DNA of 64,000 nucleotides, from positions 5,146,001-5,210,000 of the forward strand of contig OZ257137.1 in the NCBI GenBank assembly GCA_965279115.1, in the 5' to 3' direction. This document shows, one piece after another, positions 44,693 through 52,876 of the stretch (the stretch's first letter is position 1; each line of letters starts with the position of its first letter). The notes below the pieces were generated by a model that did no database searches, was not told the DNA's origin, and worked only from the letters and a program-made list of their open reading frames with translations. Made by a program: the position numbers and the translations under genes. Origin of the DNA: JAEUOS01 sp965279115 (GTDB taxonomy: Bacteria > Pseudomonadota > Gammaproteobacteria > Burkholderiales > JAEUOS01).

Positions 44693-44845
44693 GATGCGCC
44701 CATCCGGTAGCGGCACGTAGCCGACTTTGGTCACGTACTTCGTGCTGTGGAGCGCCAGGCTGTCAAACGCGACGGGCACCTCAGGGTACGGTATTCGAGT
44801 ACCCGGGTCGAGCACCGCCCGGGACTCTATTGCGGGCGTCAGGGC
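44684..44845 (-). pseudogene. C-terminal fragment resembling a PstS-like phosphate-binding protein
   Basis: A minus-strand open stretch of 53 codons ends with STKYVTKVGYVPLPDGRIQA. The GYVPLPD motif is characteristic of the C-terminus of PstS-type phosphate-binding proteins. It begins after an in-frame TAA, with no start or upstream domain, and overlaps the degraded PEP-CTERM frame by a few bases in another phase. It probably belongs to the same decayed gene, separated by a frameshift. Identification rests on a short motif. Confidence 0.4.
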
Positions 44846-44975
44846 TTATGAAACCAATATTTCATATTCGTGACATGCTGGAAGAGGCTCTGAGTGGCGT
44901 ACCCGCAGGGCTGGTGATACGGCACTGCATTCCAACCTGTGCCGTCGGGACCGCTGCTCCCGATCCGGGATGCTC

Positions 44976-44995
44976 ATTGTCATGGCAGCGTCACG
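44976..44995 (+). promoter_or_regulatory. Pho-box-like element upstream of the FMN glutamate-synthase-like gene
   Basis: GTCA cores at 44979-44982 and 44990-44993, exactly 11 bp apart, reading TTGTCAT-GGCA-GCGTCAC; the first half-site is close to the PhoB consensus. It lies ~92-112 bp upstream of the start at 45088 and points towards it. Confidence 0.55.
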
Positions 44996-45087
44996 ATCCG
45001 GACACATTTCCCGGTTAGGTTCCGTTCGCCGCGTTGAATTGCCTCGGCGCAACCGGACTGCGTTACGGAGCGACGAAAGCCATCACG

Positions 45088-46707
45088 ATGCTGCACCTTC
45101 CATTTCAGCCGCGATACGCGGCGTTGACCGCGTCGGTGTTCGCCGCCGCGTTGTGCCTCGCGCTGACCGTCGTATGGTCCGGCTTCTGGGTGCTGTTTGG
45201 GCTCGCCATGGCACTGTGCCTGCTCGGGTTCCACGACGTGATGCAAACGCGCCACAGCATCCTGCGCAATTACCCGATCGCGGCCCATTTCCGCTTTCTG
45301 CTGGAGAAGGTGCGGCCGGAAATCCGCCAGTATTTTCTCGAAGACGACACCCACGGTACCCCATTCCCGCGCAAGAAGCGCGCCGTGGTCTACCAGCGCG
45401 CCAAGGGCCAACTCGACAAGGTGCCTTTCGGTACCCTTCTGGACGTGTACGAGCCCGCTTTCGAGTGGCTCAATCATTCGATCGCGGCGACCGAGCCGTC
45501 ACGCGAGCCCTTCAGGGTCATGGTCGGCGGGCCCGAATGCACGCACCCCTATTCCGCTTCGGTGTTCAACATCTCCGCCATGAGCTTTGGTGCACTTAGC
45601 GCCAACGCCATCCGCGCTCTCAATCTCGGCGCCAAGCTGGGTGGCTTCGCCCACGACACCGGGGAGGGTGGCCTGAGCGTGCACCATCAGGCGCATGGCG
45701 GGGATTTGATTTGGGAGATCGGTAGCGGCTATTTCGGTTGCCGCGAGGACGACGGCAGCTTCTCGCCAGAGCGTTTTGCGGCGACTGCCGCGCTCGACCA
45801 GGTCAAGATGGTCGAAGTGAAACTCTCGCAAGGTGCGAAGCCGGGGCATGGCGGGGTGCTGCCGGGCGCGAAGGTGTCGGCCGAGATCGCGCAAGCTCGC
45901 GGCGTGCCTGTCGGTACCGATTGCATTTCTCCGCCACGGCATAGCGCCTTCTCGACACCCATCGAGTTGTTGCGCTTCGTTGCCGAATTGCGCCGGCTTT
46001 CCGGAGGCAAGCCGGCGGGATTCAAGCTGTGCATTGGGCATCCGTGGGAGTTTCTCGCCATTTGCAAGGCAATGCTCGAGACCGGCATCGCACCGGACTT
46101 CATCGTCGTCGACGGTACCGAAGGCGGCACTGGGGCGGCGCCGCTGGAATTTGTCGACCACATCGGCATGCCGCTGCGCGACGGGCTCTCATTTGTGCAC
46201 AACGCACTGGTCGGCATCGGCTTGCGCGACCGGATCCGCATCGGCGCCGCCGGCAAAGTCACGTCGGCATTCGATATCGCACGACTGATGGCGCTCGGTG
46301 CGGACTGGTGCAACGCGGCGCGCGGATTCATGTTCGCCCTGGGCTGCATCCAGTCCCAATCCTGCCATACCGACAAGTGCCCGACTGGCGTTGCGACGCA
46401 GGATCCGGTGCGCCAGCGCGCACTGGTGGTCGAAGACAAGGTCGAGCGCGTGCGGCGCTTTCACGAGTCGACCATGAAGGCGCTCGCCGAAGTGATCGCG
46501 GCGGCGGGCCTCTCTCACCCGGCCCAGCTGCGGGTTGAGCACCTGTGGCGCCGTGTTGCCTCCGACCGGGTGGAAAGTTTCGCGCGCATCTACCCGCCGC
46601 TCGGGCACGGCGCGCTGCTCGGAGCGATCGATGACCCGCGCTACGCCGCAGCATGGGAACTCGCACAGGCCGGCAGCTTCGCCCCGGTCGCGCCCCAAGG
46701 GGTCTGA
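45088..46707 (+). CDS. FMN-binding glutamate-synthase-family protein with N-terminal membrane helices
   Basis: 539 residues. Two hydrophobic helices (residues ~10-50, VVWSGFWVLFGLAMALCLLG) precede the glutamate-synthase-type FMN barrel: FNISAMSFGALSANAIRAL, HDTGEGGLSVHH, KPGHGGVLPG, DGTEGGTGAAPLEF and GAAGKVTSAFDIARLMALGA. Three cysteines, Cys420, Cys426 and Cys431 in GCIQSQSCHTDKCPTGVAT, match the [3Fe-4S] site. It lacks the glutaminase domain and is probably a membrane-associated oxidoreductase; the true substrate of this stand-alone family is not established. A Pho-box-like element lies upstream. Confidence 0.9.
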   Translation: MLHLPFQPRYAALTASVFAAALCLALTVVWSGFWVLFGLAMALCLLGFHDVMQTRHSILRNYPIAAHFRFLLEKVRPEIRQYFLEDDTHGTPFPRKKRAVVYQRAKGQLDKVPFGTLLDVYEPAFEWLNHSIAATEPSREPFRVMVGGPECTHPYSASVFNISAMSFGALSANAIRALNLGAKLGGFAHDTGEGGLSVHHQAHGGDLIWEIGSGYFGCREDDGSFSPERFAATAALDQVKMVEVKLSQGAKPGHGGVLPGAKVSAEIAQARGVPVGTDCISPPRHSAFSTPIELLRFVAELRRLSGGKPAGFKLCIGHPWEFLAICKAMLETGIAPDFIVVDGTEGGTGAAPLEFVDHIGMPLRDGLSFVHNALVGIGLRDRIRIGAAGKVTSAFDIARLMALGADWCNAARGFMFALGCIQSQSCHTDKCPTGVATQDPVRQRALVVEDKVERVRRFHESTMKALAEVIAAAGLSHPAQLRVEHLWRRVASDRVESFARIYPPLGHGALLGAIDDPRYAAAWELAQAGSFAPVAPQGV

Positions 46708-46728
46708 TCACCGACGTACCATGCCGCC

Positions 46729-47154
46729 CTACCGGGAGTCCCCCGGGGTGCCGGTGGCTGGTTCCTGTGGCACACGGCCCAGGCTTCTGATTCGTTCCAG
46801 CAACGGTTGCTTTTCGGCATCCAGTTCGGCCGAGCGCGCCAGGATTGCGTCAAGGCGTCGACTGAGCGCCGCGTCCCGCTGATTTGCCATGCGCTGGGAC
46901 GCCGCCCGTTCATCGAAATTCACAGGGTCTGGCGAGCGCTCCTGTGCGGTTGCTAACACTCGGGCGTTCGACTTGATCACCTCGTGCAGCGCCATCACCT
47001 GATCGAGGTCAGCCCGGATTTCCGAATTTATCACCGCCAGCAAGACCTGCAATCGACGCATTTCCGCATTGGCGTCCGGACTCTGGGCGGAGGAATGGGG
47101 GCACAGGGCCACTAAGAATGTGGCAGCAAGTCCCGCAAGGAGGCGAATCGGCAT
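46729..47154 (-). CDS. Hypothetical periplasmic helical protein
   Basis: 141 residues with a signal peptide (residues 1-23, LAATFLVALCPHSSAQ). The mature part is helical and charged (LQVLLAVINSEIRADLDQVM, then LDAILARSAELDAEKQPLLE) and likely forms a coiled coil. No cysteines or catalytic motif are present in the mature part. It converges on the FMN glutamate-synthase-like gene, 21 bp apart. No function is proposed. Confidence 0.62.
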   Translation of the reverse strand: MPIRLLAGLAATFLVALCPHSSAQSPDANAEMRRLQVLLAVINSEIRADLDQVMALHEVIKSNARVLATAQERSPDPVNFDERAASQRMANQRDAALSRRLDAILARSAELDAEKQPLLERIRSLGRVPQEPATGTPGDSR

Positions 47155-47543
47155 TTGGACATTCTCTGGTGTGACATCGACGAGCCCGCCAATTGCAACG
47201 AGCGACCGTCATAAGGAATCCTGGCCGGTTTTCGTTTCGTGTTGATTGGCCATCCGGGAGCCGCGCATGCCGTGGCATTTGCTGCGCGGGAATCAGGGCC
47301 GTGCACAACCCCCTTGATACGCTCCGGCGGCGTTTTCGTATGTTCGCCATTCAACATTGCGGAGACATGGCGCGAGGCGGATCGCCTGCCATTTCCAGGA
47401 ATTCGGGCGATATAGCAACTCGGGGTGCGACCGGGAGCGTAGTCTGATTCGGCTTGTCGGTAGTTTCGAGAATCGCCCATGGATCCCGCGCAAAGCTGCC
47501 ACCAGGAGTTGCTATTTCACATGCGCCATGTTTATATTACTGA
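47155..47543. other. Intergenic region between divergent genes
   Basis: 389 bp between the genes starting at 47154 (-) and 47544 (+). No convincing ORF, repeat, terminator or phased GTCA element was seen. It must hold both promoters. Confidence 0.4.
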
Positions 47544-48389
47544 ATGATGACAGTCGAGATCGCATATTGGTGGGGCCTGCTCTGCGTGGTCAGCGCGGTC
47601 AATGTCGCCGGCTGGCTGATGTCAGCGGTGATCCTGGAGCGCCGGCAGGGCATGCTGTCCGCCAATGCGCGCGCATTGCGCCGGCCGCAGGTCCTGCTTT
47701 CCGCCGGTTATGTCTTCGGCTGTGCTTTTCGTTCCATATTGCCGGTCTACGATGTGCCGCGCATTTGCCTGTTCGACACCTGGTTGTCCAGCGTGATCGT
47801 CGGCCGTTCGGTGGCGACCTTCGCCGAGTTGTGCTTCGTTGCCCAATGGGCGCTGATGATGCGCGAAATCTCCCGCGCGACCGGCAGCCGGGTCGGCCGC
47901 GTCACTTCAATCGTGGTGGTGCCGCTGATCGCGATCGCGGAAACCTTCTCCTGGTATTCGGTGCTGACCACCTCGAACCTCGGCCATGTGATCGAAGAGT
48001 CGATATGGGGATTGTGCGCGGTGTTGCTGGTCGCAAGCCTGGTGGCGATCTGGCCGCGCTGCGACGCGGCGGTTCGAGCGCTGCTTGTGGTCTCCTGCGC
48101 AATTGGCGTGGCCTACATCGGATTCATGTTCATGGTCGATGTTCCGATGTACTGGTCGCGCTGGATCGCCGATGAATCCACCGGACGCCTGTACATGAGC
48201 CTCACGGACGGCCTGGCTGATGCTTCGCGGCGCTGGGTTGTCTCGCACCGCTGGGAAGACTGGCAGCATGAGGTCACCTGGATGACGCTGTATTTCAGCG
48301 TCGCCGTGTGGCTGAGCATCGGTCTCATCCACGCCCCGGTTCTGCAGCATCGAATCATTGCCGGCGCGGGCAAGCCCCGGTTTCACTGA
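47544..48389 (+). CDS. Hypothetical polytopic membrane protein
   Basis: 281 residues with about seven hydrophobic helices (for example LLCVVSAVNVAGWLMSAVIL, VTSIVVVPLIAIAETFSWY, ALLVVSCAIGVAYIGFMFM). Conserved-looking polar residues sit in loops (YDVPRICLFDTW, YWSRWIADE). I do not recognise the family. It converges on dgkA with a 40-bp gap. Confidence 0.7.
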   Translation: MMTVEIAYWWGLLCVVSAVNVAGWLMSAVILERRQGMLSANARALRRPQVLLSAGYVFGCAFRSILPVYDVPRICLFDTWLSSVIVGRSVATFAELCFVAQWALMMREISRATGSRVGRVTSIVVVPLIAIAETFSWYSVLTTSNLGHVIEESIWGLCAVLLVASLVAIWPRCDAAVRALLVVSCAIGVAYIGFMFMVDVPMYWSRWIADESTGRLYMSLTDGLADASRRWVVSHRWEDWQHEVTWMTLYFSVAVWLSIGLIHAPVLQHRIIAGAGKPRFH

Positions 48390-48429
48390 GCAGCATCGCG
48401 CGTGATCGCGCGCCCATGACGGGCAACTC

Positions 48430-48795
48430 TCAGAGCAGCACGCAGGCCCAGACGACAACCACATTGAGCAAAGCGATCAGCACCGCCGCGCTGCCGATGT
48501 CCTTGGCGCGCTTGGCGAGATGGTGTTGATCGAAGGAAGTGCGGTCGACGGCTGCCTCTACCGCGGAGTTCAGCAGCTCCACGATGAGGACCAGCAGGAC
48601 ACTGGCGATCAGCGCCGCGCGCGACAGTCCCTCGGGTCCGAGGAAGAGCGCCGCCGGCACCAATAGCAGCGCCAGCCATACCTCCTGGCGAAACGCGGCT
48701 TCATGTCGATACGCGGCCTGCAATCCGGCGATCGAATAGTGCAGCGCGTTCCACAGTCGAATTAGGCCCGTCTTTCCCTTGAAAGGACTTTCCAT
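48430..48795 (-). CDS. dgkA: Diacylglycerol kinase
   Basis: 121 residues with three transmembrane helices, the size of bacterial DgkA. Hallmarks are RLWNALHYSIAGLQAAYRHE, EAAFRQEVWLALL and ELLNSAVEAAVDR, which contain the conserved Glu/Asn/Asp active-site residues. It phosphorylates diacylglycerol to phosphatidic acid at the inner membrane, recycling lipid left by periplasmic glycan or lipid-A modification. The gene stands alone on the minus strand. A ceramidase-like gene lies 152 bp upstream on the same strand. Confidence 0.95.
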   Translation of the reverse strand: MESPFKGKTGLIRLWNALHYSIAGLQAAYRHEAAFRQEVWLALLLVPAALFLGPEGLSRAALIASVLLVLIVELLNSAVEAAVDRTSFDQHHLAKRAKDIGSAAVLIALLNVVVVWACVLL

Positions 48796-48947
48796 GTCGA
48801 TCGGATCTCATGGTGACATCCCCCGATATTAAATGAAGCGCGCGGACCGGGCCGCGGTTTATGACATGAGGAATCGAGCTCGCGCCGGCCGACAAAGATG
48901 ATCGCCGGGCGGCAGGGAAGGTGACCCGCACGCGGCGAGCGCGCATT

Positions 48948-49745
48948 TCAGGAAGTCCGTGGCGATTCGGTGATGGCGCCGCCGTCCGTATTCGCCAGCG
49001 CCCAGCTGGTCAGTCCCAGGGTGGTCGCGTTCAGCAGATGCCAGGCGAAGTGCGTGCCCCAGGGCCAGGCACCGCAAAGCGGAAGATCAAGCTGGCGCAG
49101 GCATAGGCTGACCGCGAACACCGCTGCCGCGCCAGCCAGATGGCGGGCCAGCGCCAGGCGACGCCAGGCGCTGTGCGCGAGCAGGAGCAGCAGCACCGTC
49201 CACGCGCCAAGGTAACCGCCGGCCGCGCCCGCGCCAGTGAAGGCGGGTTCCCCGACCAGCACTGCCGCCCGCTCCCATGTGAGGGCGGCCAGCCGGCTGA
49301 CCAGCGCAAAGGCCAACACGCCCAGCCATGCGCGCGGCCACGGCACGGCCAGCACGCGATGCGCGTAAACGGCCACGTAAAAATGCAGATACATCGCGAT
49401 GAACAACACATCCAGCGCGCCCGCCCAGCGGGTCGCAAAGGTGTGAAAGGCGAAGCTGCCGGCACCAATCAGCAACTGCAGCGTCAGCAAGGTGCTGATG
49501 TCCCAGCGCCGCGTTTCCACCGATGCCGGTGTCGTCCCTTCCGCGCTGACGCCAATGCCGTCGACAAGTGGGCGCAGGCCAGGCCGGATTGGCCCATGAG
49601 CGGCTACGAGTTGCGCCTGCCAACCCCGCCACACCAGCCATGCGGACAGCCAGAACGCCAGGTTGGAGATGGCGTTGAGCGGCTCATCCCAGAAACCGGG
49701 CTCCAGCCGCTCGCAATAGGCGTCAACGCTGGCATTCCAGTTCAT
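48948..49745 (-). CDS. Alkaline-ceramidase-like membrane protein
   Basis: 265 residues with seven hydrophobic helices. Conserved blocks of the ceramidase/CREST superfamily are visible: YCERLEPGFWDEPLNAISN near the N-terminus, GAGSFAFHTFATRWAGALD in the middle (Ser and His) and CGAWPWGTHFAWHLLNATT near the C-terminus (the zinc-binding His pair). It may hydrolyse ceramide or a related amide-linked lipid, but bacterial members are poorly characterised and another lipid substrate is possible. Proximity to dgkA suggests membrane-lipid turnover. Confidence 0.85.
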   Translation of the reverse strand: MNWNASVDAYCERLEPGFWDEPLNAISNLAFWLSAWLVWRGWQAQLVAAHGPIRPGLRPLVDGIGVSAEGTTPASVETRRWDISTLLTLQLLIGAGSFAFHTFATRWAGALDVLFIAMYLHFYVAVYAHRVLAVPWPRAWLGVLAFALVSRLAALTWERAAVLVGEPAFTGAGAAGGYLGAWTVLLLLLAHSAWRRLALARHLAGAAAVFAVSLCLRQLDLPLCGAWPWGTHFAWHLLNATTLGLTSWALANTDGGAITESPRTS

Positions 49746-49815
49746 TGCGTGGCGCTGCCAACTGCCAGCAAGGGCCGGCTCGAATGCTCGCGAAACCGGC
49801 CTCTTGCGAGGGCAG

Positions 49816-50616
49816 CTAAGCCAGGCGCTTGCGCCGGCCGATGAACGTGATCAACGCGAGGCCGCCCAACATCATCGCCAGCGTGTCCGGCTCGGGCACC
49901 GCCGAGATCGAAATGTTGTTGAGCCCGATGATCTGGTCGGGCGACGTTTGCGTAGCGTTGTCGTCCACCCAGCGCAGGGTGAAGTTGGCGCCATTGGCAA
50001 CCGAGGCGGAAAAGTTGATACTGCCGCTGGTGCTGGTGATGCCCACCGTGTTGGGCACGGTGATGATGGTGGGGTTCAGGGCCGAGACGTTGGTCCAGGA
50101 CGTACCGCCGTTGAGGCTGTAGAACAGCCAGTATCCGGGCAGTTGGTTCGCCGTGCTCACGGCGTTAAATCGCACCGTATCAAAACTCAACGACACGCCG
50201 GCCAACGAAGCGCCGGTATTGTTGGTCAGCAGGAGATCCAAGGCGGCGCCGCTGACGGTGGTGGGGGAGGTGGCGAGCACGCGGTCGGACGTCGCCGATG
50301 GCAGACGTGCGGCGTTATAGCCTTTGTTGTTGGTCGCCGTGGGTGCGCTTGTGGCCGTCAGCGGCGTTGCGGCGGCGACCATCGAAGCCACACTGTTCGC
50401 GCCGTTGGCGGTGATGCTGCTCGTCCAGGTGTTGTTGGCTGTTCCGCTGTTGCCGGTGAGGACGCTCCAGCCGGCGGGGGGCGCGGTGCCGCTCGTCCCC
50501 ATGCTGTCGAAGTTTTCGGTGTAGCCGGCGCCCGTGAGACTGACGGCGTTGGCGAATGGTGCGGTCGAGGCAAGCAGCACGGCGAGCAGGCCACCGGCAA
50601 TGCGGGCATGGGTCAT
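49816..50616 (-). CDS. PEP-CTERM sorting-domain protein
   Basis: 266 residues from the ATG at 50616 (CAGGAG 8 nt upstream). A signal peptide (LLAVLLASTAPFANA) precedes GYTENFDSMGTSGTAPPAGW, a start seen in secreted proteins with a jelly-roll fold. The body is rich in Ser/Thr/Asn and almost free of Lys. The C-terminus is VPEPDTLAMMLGGLALITFI then GRRKRLA, a full PEP-CTERM tag. It should be sorted to the surface or matrix by an exosortase. No enzymatic motif is seen. Confidence 0.92.
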   Translation of the reverse strand: MTHARIAGGLLAVLLASTAPFANAVSLTGAGYTENFDSMGTSGTAPPAGWSVLTGNSGTANNTWTSSITANGANSVASMVAAATPLTATSAPTATNNKGYNAARLPSATSDRVLATSPTTVSGAALDLLLTNNTGASLAGVSLSFDTVRFNAVSTANQLPGYWLFYSLNGGTSWTNVSALNPTIITVPNTVGITSTSGSINFSASVANGANFTLRWVDDNATQTSPDQIIGLNNISISAVPEPDTLAMMLGGLALITFIGRRKRLA

Positions 50617-50810
50617 GGGGCGATCTCCTGAAGGGGCGTGGGCAAGGGGCAAATCCCGAAAATGCAGCACCAAACTTACGCGCCGATGGTGACGCCGTGA
50701 TGTTCGGAGATGCCGGCCGCATAGTCCGTTCGCATCCCTGGCTTGGCGCCGCGATCCGGGCTCGAACCCGGGGCCCGCAGATCGGGATGGAAGGTGCTTC
50801 GTCGCAGCGC

Positions 50811-51716
50811 CTATCGCCGTGCCGACAAGCCGCTTTCACGCCTGCGCGCGAACATCCCGACGACGCCGAAACCGGCGAGCATCAATACGTAGATACCGGG
50901 CTCCGGGACCGGCAGTGGGGACTCCGCCACCGCATGCGAGACATAGTCGAAGCCGTTTCCGTCAATGGCGTAATCGGTATCGATGTAACCGCCCGATAGT
51001 CCTTCGATGCCAATCGTCTTCTCTGTTCCCGTCCATGGATCGATGATCTTCATGCTGCCCAGGTTCGTAACGTCATCGAATGTGATGCCGGTCAGCGTGA
51101 TGTAGTGCTGGTTGGCGCCATTTGCCATGAACAATTCGACGTCCTGCCCCTTGCGCAACTGGTCGGCGATCCAGTCCAGGGTGGGCTTGGTATTGTCAAT
51201 GACGTCGGCGGGTTTGGGTGACGGATTTTTCAGGTTCGGGGTCGCCGCTTGATCGGAACGCCACGCAAAGTTCATCTGCGCCTCGACCACCGTGGTGCCC
51301 GGCGCGCGATCCTTGAAGTAGTTGATCTTCCCCATGATGAAGTCCTCGATCAGGGTGCCACTGGGTGTCGCGCCGCAACTGGCGCCGGCGCACCCGCCCA
51401 TGTAGGCCGCGCCCAGGGAGTTGGCGACGCCCACGAGGTCGAACCCGCCGCCTATCCTGGTTGGTACCAGGGTGTTGGCACCGCTGTAGATGTCCGGATA
51501 GCGTTGTTGCAGGTACAGGAAGGAATTTGCGGCCGCGGTGGGACCGCAATTGACCTGCGGGCAATTCGTATCGGCCTGGTTGAGATGTCCGAACAACGAC
51601 GCATCCAGTTCAACCTTGATTTCCTTGGCGGAGGCCGGCTGCGGCACGGCCGCGAATGCCAATAGCAGCACAGCGGCGGAGAATGCATAAAGGTTTCCCA
51701 ATAGCTTGCGCAACAT
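50811..51716 (-). CDS. PEP-CTERM protein with C39-like cysteine peptidase fold
   Basis: 301 residues; AGGAGG lies 5 nt before the ATG at 51716. The signal peptide ends near PASA-K. The mature start contains NCPQVNCGPTAAANSFLYLQ, with Cys57 in the CGPT context of papain-like C39 peptidases; His204 in GANQHYITLTGIT and Asp226 in KIIDPWTG complete the expected Cys-His-Asp triad. The C-terminus VPEPGIYVLMLAGFGVVGMF followed by ARRRES is a PEP-CTERM tag. It is predicted to be a surface-sorted cysteine peptidase or a C39-fold binding protein. The assignment is motif-based and cleavage activity is unproven. Confidence 0.88.
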   Translation of the reverse strand: MLRKLLGNLYAFSAAVLLLAFAAVPQPASAKEIKVELDASLFGHLNQADTNCPQVNCGPTAAANSFLYLQQRYPDIYSGANTLVPTRIGGGFDLVGVANSLGAAYMGGCAGASCGATPSGTLIEDFIMGKINYFKDRAPGTTVVEAQMNFAWRSDQAATPNLKNPSPKPADVIDNTKPTLDWIADQLRKGQDVELFMANGANQHYITLTGITFDDVTNLGSMKIIDPWTGTEKTIGIEGLSGGYIDTDYAIDGNGFDYVSHAVAESPLPVPEPGIYVLMLAGFGVVGMFARRRESGLSARR

Positions 51717-52080
51717 TCGAACCTCCTGAAGGGCGATCCGGACCTCACGGTCCGACGAGAATCGATAGGGCGATCTCTCCTGGCGAAATGCTGCTTCATT
51801 CTTCCGTCGCGATGACCGCGCGAACGCGGATCGGATCGCCTATGGAACGTGGAATCGTAATCCGCATCCTTCCACCCAAGCAGCGTATTCCGGCAGCGTT
51901 ACACACGATTGAAGGAAATTTTCACCGCGATGTGCCTTTCGGACGTTTCAGGTGCTCCATAAGGACCACTTACCTTCGCGCAGGAACTCGACTTGCGACC
52001 CGCAATCCTGCTCGAAAGGGGAAAAGTGCCTCCCTTACCGGCGCGGGACATGACAGCCGGACGTGGATGGATTTTTCACG
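51717..52080. other. Intergenic region upstream of the C39-like PEP-CTERM gene
   Basis: 364 bp without a credible ORF. In the leader of the minus-strand gene a 6-bp perfect hairpin (CGGACC/GGTCCG, 51739-51754) lies ~23-38 nt before the start, close to the Shine-Dalgarno. It is too short to call a riboswitch or terminator. Confidence 0.4.
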
Positions 52081-52464
52081 TCAGTCGTATTCGTCCCAGT
52101 CCTCGATCTCGATCGGCTGATCGCCGGCCAGGTCCCACACGAAGGTGAAGCACTGCACCTCGACCCACTGCTTGAATAGCCTCAGGTCGCGGTCCTGCGG
52201 CCAGGCGGACTCGTCCGTGTACCAGGAGTGCAGCAGGTGCTCGAACAGGCCGCGCCAGCGCTTGAAGACCCATTTCTCAACATCTTCCGGCACTTCGCCG
52301 GCCTTCTCCGGCACCAGGTAGACCTCCGGGTCGCGGCGCAGGTCGGGCAAGGTGAGCGTGGCGCTGCTGTCCTCGTCAGTGGCGAGTAGCCAGTCGAGGA
52401 AGAGCTGCTTGGGCAGCAGGATCACTAGGCGGCGATTGACGGTGAAGTGGGGGCGGGAGTCCAT
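52081..52464 (-). CDS. Conserved hypothetical protein (127 residues)
   Basis: A Trp-rich acidic cytosolic protein (RRLVILLPKQLFLDWLLATD, then a WVFKRWRGLFEHLLHSWYTD segment) ending in IEDWDEYD. The start at 52464 is the first with a plausible context; upstream codons lack coding character. It looks like a small family conserved in betaproteobacteria, but I cannot name a function. A three-half-site Pho-box-like element lies 105-135 bp upstream and points towards this gene. Confidence 0.75.
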   Translation of the reverse strand: MDSRPHFTVNRRLVILLPKQLFLDWLLATDEDSSATLTLPDLRRDPEVYLVPEKAGEVPEDVEKWVFKRWRGLFEHLLHSWYTDESAWPQDRDLRLFKQWVEVQCFTFVWDLAGDQPIEIEDWDEYD

Positions 52465-52876
52465 GGCGCAGGAGGCGTTGTTGAAGCGGAATCGTACTCC
52501 GCATGCTGCAGATCGGTGTGCACGATTTTCACCAGTCGCACCGTTCACGACCCGCGCCAAGTTGCGATTGTGACAATACAGTGACGATTCAATGACAAGA
52601 TCGAAAAAATAATTACTTGAATCAAAAAAGGCAAATCACGATCGCGTCGCATAGTCCGTTCGGATCATGCATGGCGCTCCTCATACGTACGGTAGCGCAC
52701 CAAAATGGAATTGACGAGAAGAGGGCAATTTTCTTACTAAATCAAATTGCCGCGCTGCCGTAAAAATGGCTGCCAAGCGTCAGTACCGGGGCCCGTGGGG
52801 GTTCGTGAATTTTCTGGAACGGGCGCGGCGATTTCGGCCTCCTCCGATTTTCAAACCTCCGACTAATGGACACACC
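52465..52876. other. AT-rich divergent promoter region
   Basis: 412 bp between the 127-residue gene (-) and the chemotaxis-like operon (+), noticeably AT-richer than its surroundings from about 52560 to 52770. It contains a triple Pho-box-like repeat (52567-52598). Its 15-bp sequence at 52648-52662 recurs exactly at 50718-50732. No ORF is credible. Confidence 0.5.
52567..52598 (-). promoter_or_regulatory. Triple Pho-box-like direct repeat
   Basis: Plus-strand TGAC at 52571, 52582 and 52593, each exactly 11 bp apart. On the minus strand this reads TTGTCAT-TGAA-TCGTCAC, then TGTA-TTGTCAC, three PhoB-like half-sites. It is oriented towards the gene starting at 52464. Effects on the divergent chemotaxis-like operon are possible. 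Confidence 0.65.

Larger units (their letters stand above)
44505..45087. other. Gene-poor region with decayed coding sequence
   Basis: 583 bp between the hydrolase and the FMN glutamate-synthase-like gene. Besides the two minus-strand remnants and a Pho-box-like element at 44976-44995, I see no intact gene. Confidence 0.5.

Noticed and set aside
44846..45052. Minus-strand 68-codon frame upstream of the PstS-like fragment
   Set aside because: Its translation shows no PstS similarity and no coding character, so I did not extend the pseudogene into it.
50745..50790. tRNA-like 3' end on the minus strand (GGTTCGAGCC followed by GCCA)
   Set aside because: The T-loop would have six rather than seven bases, and no matching acceptor, D or anticodon arm is found upstream.
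52612..52625. TTGAATCAA palindrome as an FNR box
   Set aside because: The half-sites are separated by one base, not four as FNR/Anr needs.
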